Shown: positions 38,301-46,822 of the stretch, in pieces | Layout of the letters: every line of letters begins with the position of its first letter | How positions within the stretch are numbered: position 1 is the stretch's first letter | Origin: Atriophallophorus winterbourni | Lineage: Eukaryota > Platyhelminthes > Trematoda > Plagiorchiida > Microphallidae | NCBI GenBank assembly: GCA_013407085.1 | Contig: JACCGJ010018281.1 | Span: 248,001-312,000 of the forward strand | Length of the DNA: 64,000 nt | Reading direction: 5' to 3' | Program-made: the position numbers and the translations under genes | The notes under the pieces: model-generated | The model's input: the letters and a program-made list of their open reading frames with translations, nothing else | The model's database searches: none | Told to the model about the DNA's origin: nothing

Positions 38301-38763
38301 TCTGAGAGGTCAGAACGCGTATACATGAATCACTGATACCGACGACAAAACCACAGCCAGTTTAGTTGCCCAGTCTTAACATGCATGACCCCAGTCAGAG
38401 TATGATGACCGTTGTAGAGATACAGTCCCAAAAAACTTGTTTTGCGTCTAGTTGCTTGGTATCCTGAATTTCCATGTGAGTGAAAAACGCATTTCAATCA
38501 AAGGCTAAATAGTATTGAGATATTTCAAAGTGGTTTCAGCATTCACACACGTAACAAGCAAGATTACTATTTCAAGAGGTCATTCAAATAGATGGCACAG
38601 CGTAAGCTAGTAACCGGGAAAAAAAGAGGCAAGACTTCGAATAATAAACGACCTTTATCATTTGATCACTGCTGCAGGTTGCCATTCGAAGACCATAGAA
38701 ATCATATGCCACATCATGAATAAGATCGGCGTGGTTACCAGAGATACTACGGGAAACGAACAT
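26085..38763 (-). CDS. SEH1: SEH1-type WD40 nucleoporin, complete, seven exons
   Basis: SEH1 is a WD40-repeat protein of the nuclear pore Nup107-160 (Y) complex that also serves in the GATOR2 complex. In those complexes its open propeller is completed by a partner (Nup85 or Mios). Exons in transcript order are 38763-38653, 36947-36780, 35522-35289, 31619-31539, 30881-30536, 28737-28600 and 26338-26085. All junctions are GT..AG and the phases (0,0,0,0,1,1) join into 443 residues. Diagnostic runs include [11 protein letters not shown] joined to [74 protein letters not shown] and [13 protein letters not shown]. It is longer than the usual roughly 360 residues because of Ser/Thr/Ala-rich insertions in exons 3 and 5 and a C-terminal tail. 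Introns carry many repeats. Identity is secure; expression is not shown. Confidence 0.93.
26965..27020 (-). repeat. Fragment of the LTR-like dispersed repeat
   Basis: The reverse complement contains gaagtgacaaccgg, preceded by gtatgaaatcg, as in the copies at 17.9, 19.0 and 20.6 kb. It lies in SEH1 intron 6. Confidence 0.4.
27299..28092 (-). mobile_element. Pogo/Tigger-like DNA transposon remnant in SEH1 intron 6
   Basis: Near-perfect terminal inverted repeats of about 26-28 bases (ccgtaaatacccgcgtatag at the left, its complement at the right) bound a roughly 790-bp element. TA flanks both ends, the target duplication of Tc1/mariner-pogo elements. Inside, on the minus strand, remains the start of a transposase. 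It is too short to be autonomous. Confidence 0.82.
27445..27666 (-). pseudogene. Pogo-type transposase N-terminus (HTH), truncated
   Basis: The reading starts with ATG at 27666 and gives [17 protein letters not shown], then [14 protein letters not shown]. This is the psq/CENP-B-like helix-turn-helix start of pogo-family transposases. A stop interrupts it after about 59 codons, and the DDE catalytic domain is missing. Confidence 0.7.
28205..28415 (+). repeat. SINE-1 copy (SEH1 intron 6)
   Basis: This copy shows the family's gtgagctgcat..tctcactacc hairpin, the ggcactttgcctggatcag-type block (diverged) and a tail of CATA repeats. Confidence 0.75.
28600..28737 (-). CDS. SEH1: SEH1 exon 6
   Basis: This exon starts after ttccag and encodes DTSLVGSSS and then [20 protein letters not shown], part of blade 6. 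It ends in phase 1 before gtacac. Confidence 0.92.
28888..29045 (+). repeat. Foldback-family repeat, single copy (SEH1 intron 5)
   Basis: This resembles each arm of the hairpin at 7240-7467 and here occurs once, in one orientation. Confidence 0.65.
29758..30322 (-). repeat. S2 retroposon copy, near full length (SEH1 intron 5)
   Basis: This minus-oriented unit of about 560 bases matches 41836-42385 over its length and 59120-59276 at its 3' part. The 3' end has a stem-loop (tcctcctagaggaga) followed by gtcgcacaaagtaaagtaaag, the same end as the RTE-like LINEs here. No coding capacity is evident. Confidence 0.7.
30536..30881 (-). CDS. SEH1: SEH1 exon 5
   Basis: This exon encodes [12 protein letters not shown], then a low-complexity Ser/Thr/Ala/Gly run of about 35 residues, then blade 5 ([20 protein letters not shown]). 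It ends in phase 1 at ALPK plus one base before gtgttt. The acceptor is ctcatag. Confidence 0.9.
31539..31619 (-). CDS. SEH1: SEH1 exon 4
   Basis: Twenty-seven codons, DVMNLSQW through LAWSQ, between a cacag acceptor and a gtaacc donor, phase 0 at both ends. DVMNLSQW is a signature of SEH1. Confidence 0.92.
32037..32172 (-). repeat. SINE-1 3' half
   Basis: Reverse-oriented 3' part of the family, with aagcacaagcctgatccagg and ttgcccaggcctagacagat. It lies in SEH1 intron 3. Confidence 0.7.
33044..33258 (+). repeat. SINE-1 copy with target-site duplication
   Basis: The insertion interrupts the RTE-like LINE. The 14-base host sequence ctacgagggctcgg (33030-33043) recurs after the tail as ctacgagggttcgg (33259-33272). 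The tail is CTAC repeats. The internal hairpin loop is shortened in this copy. Confidence 0.85.
33715..34012 (-). mobile_element. CR1-like LINE 3' end fragment
   Basis: The reverse complement matches the 3' end of the CR1-like copy at 39.6-41.0 kb, including aagcgcgttggatcatcatt-like sequence and a GAAGAA-rich tail. It lies inside the interrupted RTE copy. Confidence 0.65.
34265..34461 (+). repeat. SINE-1 copy (SEH1 intron 3)
   Basis: Hairpin arms ggtagtgag and ttcactacc, central tctgtctaggcctgggcaac, and a CATA tail ending where the RTE-like sequence resumes. Confidence 0.8.
35289..35522 (-). CDS. SEH1: SEH1 exon 3
   Basis: Seventy-eight codons. The first about 35 residues are a Ser/Thr-rich insertion not typical of the family. 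The rest is blade 3, with [14 protein letters not shown] and [12 protein letters not shown]. The acceptor is tttccag and the donor gtgagc. Confidence 0.92.
35815..35868 (-). repeat. SINE-1 3' fragment
   Basis: Short minus-oriented tail region abutting a full plus-oriented copy, in SEH1 intron 2. Confidence 0.5.
35870..36110 (+). repeat. SINE-1 copy (SEH1 intron 2)
   Basis: Near full-length copy starting cggatgtgcaatcgt and ending tttcatacatacataca. The hairpin arms are mutated. Confidence 0.8.
36780..36947 (-). CDS. SEH1: SEH1 exon 2
   Basis: Fifty-six codons finish WD40 blade 1 and encode blade 2, with [13 protein letters not shown] and [12 protein letters not shown]. The acceptor is ttag and the donor gtttgt. 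Intron 1 (36948-38652) holds nothing I recognise. Confidence 0.93.
38653..38763 (-). CDS. SEH1: SEH1 exon 1 (start codon)
   Basis: This exon encodes residues 1-37, starting [18 protein letters not shown], the family's usual N-terminus, and ends at DQMIK before the donor gtcgtt. The ATG is at 38763-38761. The phase is 0. No upstream exon is required. Confidence 0.92.
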
Positions 38764-39469
38764 AATTCTGCAAATTGAGAGGAGAAAGAAAAGGTTGTAT
38801 AACAGAAAATAAAGCACATCGAAAATCGAATAAGCCAAAGCAAAATGAGCAGCACGAATTCGTTGAATAAGGATAGCACCAAAGTACCAGCTTCGAGAAG
38901 TTTCTATAGACGTCAGTAGATTTTGCTCGACAGGGAGATCGAGGGTTGTAAGGAAAAGCGCATCGTGTATTGTATTTGCGTTGGATCTAAGACAATGTGT
39001 CTCCTTCAAAATTAGGAGATCATATTATATTCGTATAAAAGTCAATTAGAATCAGCCACAGGGAATGGGATTCATAAACCATCGTAACAGCATTCTAAAT
39101 AAATTTTAAGTTCTAATTGTTCTGTGTTCTGGTTTATCAAACATCACATACCGTGATATAGATAACAAAATGTAGACCAGCATTTGTATAAATGATTCGG
39201 CGTAGTTAGACAAAGAGGTTTCAGCAAGTATTTTGAGGCAGCCGTCACTTAAGTTACCTTTGATGTAAGAAAGAGCTGTCACGAAAACTCAAGCGTAGAG
39301 TATACAGAGCGACAGTTTGGACTGTGCTACTGTAAGTTTGCGTAACTTGGATCTTAGGAAGGTTGAAGACGCTAAACCACCGATTTCCGAAACCGATTAA
39401 TACTGAATCCAGGATAGTTAAATCACCACATCGCAGACAGCTGAAATTCCAAACAAGTAACATTTCTAC
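38764..39469. other. Region upstream of SEH1
   Basis: It probably contains the SEH1 5' UTR and promoter. No TATA box, initiator or other element stood out. Confidence 0.4.
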
Positions 39470-39471
39470 AG

Positions 39472-39502
<31 letters not shown>

Positions 39503-39590
39503 TATATGATTAGTATCTATAGATATAATATATAATATATAAATATATATATATAGATAATAAGAATATATATAATAATAGATATATACG
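39470..39590. repeat. AT-rich microsatellite
   Basis: Interrupted TA/ATAT repeats, densest at 39474-39506 and 39537-39555. Confidence 0.85.
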
Positions 39591-39627
39591 TAGAAGGTTG
39601 AAGACCTGTGCCACACTGACTTCTGTG

Positions 39628-41000
39628 ACGGAATTTTGTATAGAAGTTGATCAAGAGAAAAATAGAGCATTTCTTTTGGGGTGTGGGTGTTGGTGTCCAC
39701 AACAACAGGGACTCAACCAAATCGCGCATGCGTAAGTAATCTGCACATGCGCAGATTACTTACGCATGGCGCGAGAAAGTTCGTGTGCTGTAACTGATTT
39801 TGCTCAAGCGGTCGATGTTATTTTTATCGACTTCAGTAAGGCGTTCGACCGCGTACCCCACCGCCGATTGCTCGTCAAGCTAGAAGGTCTAGGTATTTAA
39901 GGGTGTCTTCTTAAGTGGATCGAGGAATTCATTTCAGGGCCGTCAAACCGTGTAGAGATGAATGGAGTTTTGTCTTCAGAGATGATAGCAAGCTCCGGAG
40001 GGATAAGTTCTTGGCCCATTGTTATTCAAAATTTTCGTGAATGACATTCCGGATGCGGTAGCCATCGATTGTCTTTAATTCGAGGATGATCTGAAATTGT
40101 GGGCCTCTGTAAGTTCCTGCGATGGCCCAAGCAACTGCAACAAGCAGTTGATGACTTGGTCAGCTGAACACATCGCTAGTCACTGCCTATAAATGAGGAC
40201 AAGACAGTCGTCATGAGCATATACTCCAATGACACTGCTGGTGAATACTTTCTGGGAAGTAAGCCTATTAGAGCGATCAAAAAAGATTTAGGGATTCTGG
40301 TTATGGATTCCTTGAAGTCAAAGGCTGACACTTGTCAGAAAATAGGCAGCGCTACCAGGATGCTTTGGGCGATTCGGCGTTAATTTGCGACCATTACCCC
40401 GCAAATGTTCCAGATACTTTTCTCTGCGTATGTTCGTCCTCTGTTAGAATATGGGCTAACTGTTGCATTTCCGCAGTCTAAAGGCGAATGCGATTCCTTG
40501 GAGAGAGTACAAAGGAGGGGGGACTAAGAATGAATGAATGCGCCACCTCGCGTACGAGGATAGAAGGCGCTTACTGAAACTATACCGCCTAGAACTTCGA
40601 ATGGAAAGGTTTGACCTGCTTCCGACACACCGTATTCTTCTCGATCAATATGGAGACGAGTTCCTCCGGTACTTCAGATTAGTAGGTGAGTCGAGGACTC
40701 GTGGACATGACCATAAGTTGCAGAAGCCTAGAAGGCTAAAGCTGAGTAATGCGAGCACGCTATCCACGCGGGTGGTGAACTCTCTACTGAAAGGGCACCT
40801 GTATTTACCATCAGAATAGCTATTCAAAAGCGCGTTGGATCAGCACTTGTTGAGATGGATGGACCTGATCCTCGGAGTGACATAGTGGTGTTCCTCTAGT
40901 CTCAGGGCTTGCCTTGTCAGCAGAAGTCACCCAGGTTTATTGCTGTGATGAAGCTCAAACGGGATTTATCCTTTCTGCTTTCGATTCAGAAGAAGAACAT
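39628..41000 (+). mobile_element. CR1-like LINE, internally deleted
   Basis: A short block (39628-39720) matches 63040-63120 in the right-edge element. RT then starts at about 39800 with VDVIFIDFSKAFDRVPHRR. Thumb motifs (FSAYVRPLLEYG-like) appear near 40420. The C-terminus runs to about 40820 and a 3' UTR to about 41000. Linker and early RT motifs are missing, as in the right-edge copy. Frameshifts disable it. A 55-bp palindrome is embedded near its start. Confidence 0.75.
39722..39775. repeat. Near-perfect palindrome inside a CR1-like copy
   Basis: The arm tcgcgcatgcgtaagtaatc and its complement flank about 8 bases. The right arm has one extra base. The homologous position in the copy at 63 kb lacks it. 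Confidence 0.75.
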
Positions 41001-41207
41001 CGATATTTACTTTAAACTTGCACGCGTAATTTGTTTTATTTTTCTGTTTTGTTTACAGTTTATGGTCACAACATAAATTCAGGACGGGAGGAAATAGAAA
41101 TGATGTCGGTTAGTCGCCATCGTTACCCATGTAACGAGCCCAACACTCACTTTTTCTCTTGCACACCATCGAAGCAAGCGCATGCGTCCAATCTTAGCTA
41201 AACCAGC

Positions 41208-41440
41208 ACGGATGTGCAATTGTGCAGCACTTCTGTGCTGTACAGCCAACAACGTGCTAAAAAATTTGCCATCGGTAGTGAGCTGCATGCGAATAGACGC
41301 TGGAGTCTCACTACCATTGCTATTTTCCTTTCCAATATCTGTCTAGGCCTGGGCAACCTGACAGTATCTTAGCCCACGTGCAGTCCTCGACTGTGCGGCA
41401 CTTTGCCTGGATCAGGCTTGTGATTTCATACATATATAAA
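41208..41440 (+). repeat. SINE-1 copy
   Basis: Near full-length copy with intact 5' start (cggatgtgcaattgtgcag), hairpin arms and a short CATA tail. Confidence 0.8.
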
Positions 41441-41835
41441 CCAGAAGTAAGCTATTTCAACTCATTCTTCCAAGGTTATGGCTGACCATCAGCCCCTTTT
41501 CCAATATATAGCAGATGGCGTATAAAGCGTTCGGCGTTGTAATCGTTCCGATGTCGGTTAACGACTGTCGAAAGGCTTGCACCGTTATTTTCTTAGACGA
41601 GGCGCCCTAAAGTTGCAGACGTGGTGTTGCCACCGAATGTGAGCAATTTTTTCACAAACAATGATGATCGAAAATCTTCAACTTCTTACGCAAACTGTTC
41701 AATATTTGATCCCTTAAAACAGTATTGCCCACACAGGAGTGGAATAGAAACTTTGATCAAGTTCAAGCCTAAACGACTTCTATTCACGAGGCGCTTAATT
41801 CTATGAAACGCCAGTCTGGCTCTAGCTATCCTGGT
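41441..41835. other. Spacer, nothing recognised
   Basis: A 61-codon open frame at 41621-41806 has no family support. Confidence 0.35.
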
Positions 41836-42385
41836 TCCAAGGTTGTCACAGCCGGGAGTGGTAGCAGGAATGAGCTCCTGTTATCTGTAAAATGCTCCCA
41901 CGTGGCGTGTGGCTCAAAAAGCCTCTGGCAACCAAGTCAAACTCCTGGCCTGCACCAGTAGCTTCCACAAGCCCGGTGAAACTCCTCTTACTGACTGCGT
42001 ATGGGGCGAAAACTGGTGACTGACTCCCTTAAAACCGGTTTGCTCGGGCAAATGGAGAGCATCAACCACTGGCAGTCCATCTAGAGGAAGGAAAACCATG
42101 ACTCTAATCCCACGCTGCCTTGTGGGTTACTCGATTGAAGGAAAGGCTACAGGAGAAAACCCTGAGGAAAAATCTAGAGCGAAGTCCCGTAGGCGGATGT
42201 ATGAAATCACAAGCCTGATCCAGGCAGTGTCGTACAGTCATAGACTGTAGGCGGATAACTGGCGCACAGTGTTTTTATCTGTCAACTCCCTGCTGCTTTG
42301 TAAGTTGCACTTGGTTGTGAGAAGGCTAGAGGTGTACTCAAGCAAACGCCTAGCGATGCTGGGAACATCTTACTTTACTGTACTT
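41836..42385 (+). repeat. S2 retroposon copy, interrupted by a SINE-1 fragment
   Basis: This matches the reverse complement of 29758-30322 from aggttgtcacagccggga to ctttactgtactt. A minus-oriented SINE-1 piece interrupts it at about 42190-42260. Confidence 0.65.
42190..42260 (-). repeat. SINE-1 3' fragment
   Basis: Contains tgaaatcacaagcctgatcc and a partly deleted following block, inside the S2 copy. Confidence 0.55.
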
Positions 42386-42389
42386 TAGT

Positions 42390-42465
42390 GCACAGATGCA
42401 CATCGGACTGGCCAATCAATTTAGCACGGTGTTAGCCACACAGTACAAAGTACTGCAAGATTACG
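42390..42465 (-). repeat. SINE-1 5' fragment
   Basis: Matches the 5' end of the family in reverse (gccaatcaatttagcacggt, then acaaagtactgca) and runs straight into CR1-like sequence. Confidence 0.6.
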
Positions 42466-43128
42466 ATAATCTCTACAATGCTGTTGCCGCCAATAGCTTT
42501 GACTTCAGGCTAGAAGGTGACTCGGATTCAACTTGGCGCAATTTTGTTACCAAATGGCACCAATTAGTGGAGCTTTCTTCAGTTTCAAGACCGGTTCCCC
42601 GAAAAAATGCCGGTACACTCATCCGGAGTAGAACCCGTAAATGGATGTGCCGCAGAAATGCCGCATGGACTGCGTTTAAGTTGTCACAACTGCCGAAGGA
42701 TTGGGAGCATTATAGAAAATTACGCAATCATTGCACTGATCTAGTGCGCCAGGATAAATTAGATCACCAAAGTAAAATTACGGCTCGATTCCTGGAAAAT
42801 AACAAAATGCTCTACAGATTTGTCAACAAAAGGCAGAAGGTGCAGACTGGTATCCCCTCCCTTAGTACTATTGCAGGCTCCACGTCTACATCAAAGGAAG
42901 CAGCAGCAGTCTTGAGATCACATTACATGCCCATTTTCCCAAACCCCTCCTAATCTTTCCTTTGTTTTTGTCCCCATTACCTCTAAACGCTTACATCATG
43001 TTTTCTGCTAACAGAGTCCGAGAAAAATCATGCGACTTCTACTCGACTCCTCACCGGGTAGCGATTGCATAACGCCAAAAGCATTGCGTGCAGTTGCTGA
43101 TCAACTTAGCGAACCGCTTGCGGTGTAT
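42466..43128 (+). mobile_element. CR1-like LINE linker fragment
   Basis: The open frame to 42953 encodes a linker: LIRSRTRKWMCRRNAAW, then HYRKLRNHCTDLVRQDK and NKMLYRFVNKRQKV. It continues after a stop and frameshift at 43030-43125 with SSPGSDCITPKALRAVADQL, the first RT block. It then breaks at the 3' tail of the minus-strand RTE-like element, which probably inserted into it. Confidence 0.7.
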
Positions 43129-43173
43129 TTTCTTACTTTACTTTACTTTTGTGCGGCTGGCTCCACGGGTGGA

Positions 43174-43716
43174 TTAGCCGGCTTCATTGATGCCTCGGAT
43201 CGCACCAGCCCACGCACGTCGATCGGAGGCGAGATCGTTGCAGATCGTGATCCAGTCTCGTTCCCACCTGCGAACTCCGTAGACGGTACGCAGACCCAGG
43301 GTGTCTACATCCTCTTTCACAGTTGACAGCCAGGTTTTCACTTGACCACCTTGCCGCCGACGCCAGGTGCGAACGGGTTTGGGGTCGAGGACGAGTTTTG
43401 GAAGTGCTGTGTCTGTCTTTCGGAGGACGTGGCCAAACCATTGCAGCCTTCGCCGTTGTATGTGAGCGGAAAGTGGAGATAGTCCGCTGCAACGCTCTCG
43501 TACGGCTGCGTTAGATACTCGGTCAGTATATCGGATGCCCAAGATTACCCTAAGGCACCAATGGTCGAACACTTCTAATGTGCGTACATCCTGTGACCTT
43601 AAAGGCCATGTCTCGCATCCATAAAGCAGTACAGGGCGGATCGCTGCTTGATAAACACGCGTCTTAGTTTTTAGGCTGATCCCGGGCTTGCGCCAAAGGG
43701 TGCCCTTCAACTGCAA
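43174..43716 (-). CDS. RTE-like C-terminal domain, frame-shifted from the RT
   Basis: This frame encodes the C-terminal region of the same protein: VLLYGCETWPLR, RRLQWFGHVLRKTD and RRQGGQVKTWLSTVKED, ending at INEAG and a stop at 43174. It is the normal continuation of the RT frame above, displaced by a frameshift, so the element is inactive as sequenced. A sequencing error could also cause this. Confidence 0.8.
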   Translation of the reverse strand: MQLKGTLWRKPGISLKTKTRVYQAAIRPVLLYGCETWPLRSQDVRTLEVFDHWCLRVILGIRYTDRVSNAAVRERCSGLSPLSAHIQRRRLQWFGHVLRKTDTALPKLVLDPKPVRTWRRRQGGQVKTWLSTVKEDVDTLGLRTVYGVRRWERDWITICNDLASDRRAWAGAIRGINEAG

Positions 43717-43747
43717 AACGCATTACGAGCACGATCGACCCTTAACT

Positions 43748-45667
43748 TCACTTCATCTTTCGCCTGACCATTGGGCAATATACTTGAGCCGAGGTATTTG
43801 AAGACTGGAACGTATTCAATCGGACAACCCTGGACGCGAAGTGGCTGGATGCCTGGTGTGTCGGTATAAAAAATGCCTTGGTTTTAGCCGCGTTTATCTC
43901 AAGACCGACTTTCGCGGCAGTGGCACTAATGCGGTCTAAAACGCTTTGCAGCATTTCGGTATTGTCGCCCAGAACGACTATATCGTCAGCGTAGTCAAGG
44001 TCGGAAATCCATAGATCTGTTGAAATTTGCACCCCTTGATAGTCTGTTAACGCCTGGTTCATTATCCAGTCTACGACATAGTTAAACATAACCGGCGATA
44101 GCGGGCAACCTTGCCTGACTCCTGTGTGCAAGTTAAATTCACGCGATTCTTCACCGTAGACACGAACCCGTGCCCTTGTAAAGCTGTAATAGGCTCTGAT
44201 TAGGTTGACGAGCTTTAATGGAACCCCATCCGATAGCATGATGTCCCATAAACAACCACGGTCTACGGAGTCGAAGGCGGCGCGGAAGTCAATAAAGCAA
44301 GCTATCGTTTGCTGTTGATACCGTGCACGGTGCTCGAGGATCCTGCGTAAAGTAAATATTTGATCTACGCAACCCATCCCAGGGCGAAATCCACCTTGGT
44401 TAACTCTGGTGCGCAGATTTCTTTCGGCGGAGAACCGATTAAGCAGGAGCGTTGCAAACACTTTAGCAGCGGTGTCGATTAGACTTATTCCGCGGTAATT
44501 GGAGCACACAGATTTATCTCCACGTTTCGGCAGTGGTAGAATGATAGACATCCCCCAGTCTGATGGGAAAACTTCCGTCTCCCAGATCGAACAAAACAGC
44601 CGATGTAGCGGAGATAATAATACGTCGGCACAGGCTTTAATAAGTTCAACGGAAATTCCGTCCTCACCTGGCGATTTACCATTCTGCATTCGTCGTAAAA
44701 CACTTGATATCTCGTATTCTGATGGTGCCTCGCAGTTGACCGGGTATTCACAGCTATTTATCGGGGAAGTGAATACTGCATTGATAGATGACGGGCGGTT
44801 CAGTAGCTGACTGAAGTGCTCAACCCACCTATCTATCTTTTGATGAAGGTCAAATATCATCTGTCCTGACGAATCTCGAAGGTTCGTACAAAAACCACAG
44901 CTTCCAGATGCTCTGCGAATCAGGCGAAACAGTCGTCCAAAGTCTCCTATACTTGCTGCGGCTTCCATTTCGGATGCGGTTTCCGCCCAATATAGCTGAC
45001 GATCCTTGCGGGCTGATCGTGTAGCAGCTCTCCTAAGGAGGCGATAATCAGATGCACCATGCATTCGGGCGTCTCTTGCCCGGGCAGAGAGCTCGATGGT
45101 GTTCTGAGAAATCCAATCTCGTCGGCGACGAGAAGCGGTGCCTAGGATTTTTAGTGCTGCAGTCTGAGTAGCGGTCTTCAGTCTGGACCACTGTTGTTCG
45201 ACTGATGCATCACTCCCATCCAACCGCTCAGCGATATCGTCAATGAGCTTCTTACGTTGGGCCGGGTTTCCTAAGGCTTCCAAGTTTAAGCGCTTCCTAG
45301 GAGTTTTCCTTTGGCGGTTTAGCAGGCGAAGTCGGAGCTTTGCGCGAACAAGTGTGTGATCGGTGCCTGCTGCGTTCCCTGTTTCGGCTCCACGATAGGA
45401 CCTACAGTCGAGCACCGAAGACATCCAACGTGCGCGAATTAGAACATAATCGATCTGGTTCGCCGTTCTACCATCGTTCGAGTACCATGTGACCAAGTGT
45501 TTTTTAGGGTGCTGGAATTTAGTGTTACAGACGCATAGGTGATTGTAGGCCGCAAACTCGATCAGTCGATCGCCATTCGCGCAGCGCTGCCCTAGGCCAA
45601 ATTTTCCCAGGATTCGGTTTGTTGCGGAATCTGCTGATCCTGTACGAGCGTTCCAGTCACCAGCCAC
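43748..45667 (-). CDS. RTE-like endonuclease/reverse transcriptase ORF (retroelement)
   Basis: The frame has 639 codons. Residues 1-130 are the rest of an AP-type endonuclease (VAGDWNARTG, QRCANGDRLIEFA, TDHTLVRAKLRL). The RT spans about residues 330-600 with [71 protein letters not shown] and catalytic YADDIVVLGDN. It would nick DNA and prime reverse transcription at the target. The first codon reported is internal, since the endonuclease extends upstream to the truncation point. The last about 30 codons are read out of frame after the shift. Confidence 0.85.
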   Translation of the reverse strand: MAGDWNARTGSADSATNRILGKFGLGQRCANGDRLIEFAAYNHLCVCNTKFQHPKKHLVTWYSNDGRTANQIDYVLIRARWMSSVLDCRSYRGAETGNAAGTDHTLVRAKLRLRLLNRQRKTPRKRLNLEALGNPAQRKKLIDDIAERLDGSDASVEQQWSRLKTATQTAALKILGTASRRRRDWISQNTIELSARARDARMHGASDYRLLRRAATRSARKDRQLYWAETASEMEAAASIGDFGRLFRLIRRASGSCGFCTNLRDSSGQMIFDLHQKIDRWVEHFSQLLNRPSSINAVFTSPINSCEYPVNCEAPSEYEISSVLRRMQNGKSPGEDGISVELIKACADVLLSPLHRLFCSIWETEVFPSDWGMSIILPLPKRGDKSVCSNYRGISLIDTAAKVFATLLLNRFSAERNLRTRVNQGGFRPGMGCVDQIFTLRRILEHRARYQQQTIACFIDFRAAFDSVDRGCLWDIMLSDGVPLKLVNLIRAYYSFTRARVRVYGEESREFNLHTGVRQGCPLSPVMFNYVVDWIMNQALTDYQGVQISTDLWISDLDYADDIVVLGDNTEMLQSVLDRISATAAKVGLEINAAKTKAFFIPTHQASSHFASRVVRLNTFQSSNTSAQVYCPMVRRKMK

Positions 45668-45765
45668 AACCAGTACGTCGTTTCCAGCAACTCTATCGAC
45701 TACGAATTGAAGTTGGTTATAAAAGTCGTCTTTTGTAGTTTGGTCGGCTGATAGGGTTGGGGCAT

Positions 45766-45865
45766 ATATTATATAATATATACTATCACTATCCTCTATA
45801 TCTATATATCCGTCTATCTATATATATCTCTCCCCTATATCTCCTCTCCGCTATATATTTTACAC
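45766..45865. repeat. TA/CTAT-rich microsatellite
   Basis: Degenerate ATAT and CTATAT repeats between two minus-strand RTE-like LINEs. Confidence 0.8.
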
Positions 45866-45869
45866 ACAT

Positions 45870-46821
45870 TTTAAACTGAAAAGTGCCACCCGGCAATGCA
45901 CGAGAGAAAGAAAGAAAGAAAAAAGGTACAATATGAGGGGGAATTTTTTGTCCATTGTTCCACATGTCGATTTTTTGATTTTTTTGATTTTTTCACAAAT
46001 TTGAGGGGGGAACACAAAATAGAATGCACTCTCTCCACTGTTGCCGGTTCTCAGCCATCGTCGACAGCGTGTCAAGCCACAGACACTCACTATCCCTTGG
46101 ACCCCACCCAGGAAGCCGCGTTCGTCCGACCCGAGCTAAACCCGACGTCAAGCGTTTTAAGGCCTTCTTCCAGGTCAGCGGTTGTCCACCTGAACACCGC
46201 CGCCAGCCTGGGCCAACCGACACACGCAGCGCGCGGAAAGGGTAGGCGCTCAGGCTTCATTCTCAAGACATGCCCTAGCCAGCGGAGACGGGAACGGTCG
46301 ATTAGGTCTCGTAGCATCAGGCTGTCCACACCTAGAACACGGTGCCTCACTTCAACGTTGCTAGTGCGGTGTTGCCACCACACTCGTGCAAGCCTCCGTA
46401 AACATCGATGTTCAAACACCTCCAAGCGCCGGAGCTCCTCTGCGCGTACTGCCCAGCTCTCGCACCCGTAAAGCAAGACCGACCTGACTGAGGCCAGGTA
46501 AACTCTCCCCTTGAGTCTCAAACTCACGTCAGACCGCTTCCAGAGATTACCTAGACTAGTGAACGCGAAGCGAGCTCTCGCAATGCGAGAGCCGATCTCA
46601 CTTTCCAACCCTCCTCCCGCCGTGATGCAGCTACCAAGATAGGTGAACTGTTCCACACAGTCCAGACTGAGGTCATCGACCGTCAGAGTGGGCTGCAACC
46701 CCTCCCAATCTTGAAGAAGAACCTTACACTTAGTTGGAGCTAAGTGCAATCCGTACCTATACGCCTCCAATGCTAGCTGGTTCAGGGCATTCTGTAGGAA
46801 CACCGGATCATCACCAAGCAA
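45870..46821 (-). mobile_element. RTE-like LINE 3' fragment of a second subfamily
   Basis: The minus frame 46821-46090 starts just after the YADD box (LLGDDPVFLQNAL) and gives VEQFTYLGSCI, VLLYGCESWAVR and RSRLRWLGHVLRMKPE. A shift near 46200 leads into LARVGRTRLPGWGPRD, ending at 45993. Its 5' limit coincides with the left end of the Gypsy LTR at 46822-46823. The missing 5' half is not found beyond the other LTR. Confidence 0.8.
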
Positions 46822-46822
46822 A

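Larger units (their letters stand above)
43131..45765 (-). mobile_element. RTE-like LINE, best-preserved copy, 5' truncated
   Basis: On the minus strand the element starts mid-endonuclease at about 45762 (YAPTLSADQTTKDDFYNQ). It runs through the complete RT and C-terminal domain and ends in a stem-loop and gccgcacaaaagtaaagtaa tail at 43131. A long uninterrupted frame covers 45667-43748 and a second frame, 43716-43174, supplies the C-terminus, so one frameshift near 43730 separates them. Low decay suggests recent activity of the family. A microsatellite abuts its truncated 5' end. Confidence 0.88.

Noticed and set aside
39470..39590. Replication origin suggested by the AT-rich run
   Set aside because: It is a simple TA microsatellite with no other origin feature.
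42396..42953. 185-codon frame taken as a host gene start
   Set aside because: Its first codons are SINE-1 sequence in reverse and the rest is a CR1 linker, so the ATG is accidental.
45896..46471. 191-codon plus-strand frame
   Set aside because: It is the antisense of the RTE-like fragment, whose minus-strand translation shows real LINE motifs.
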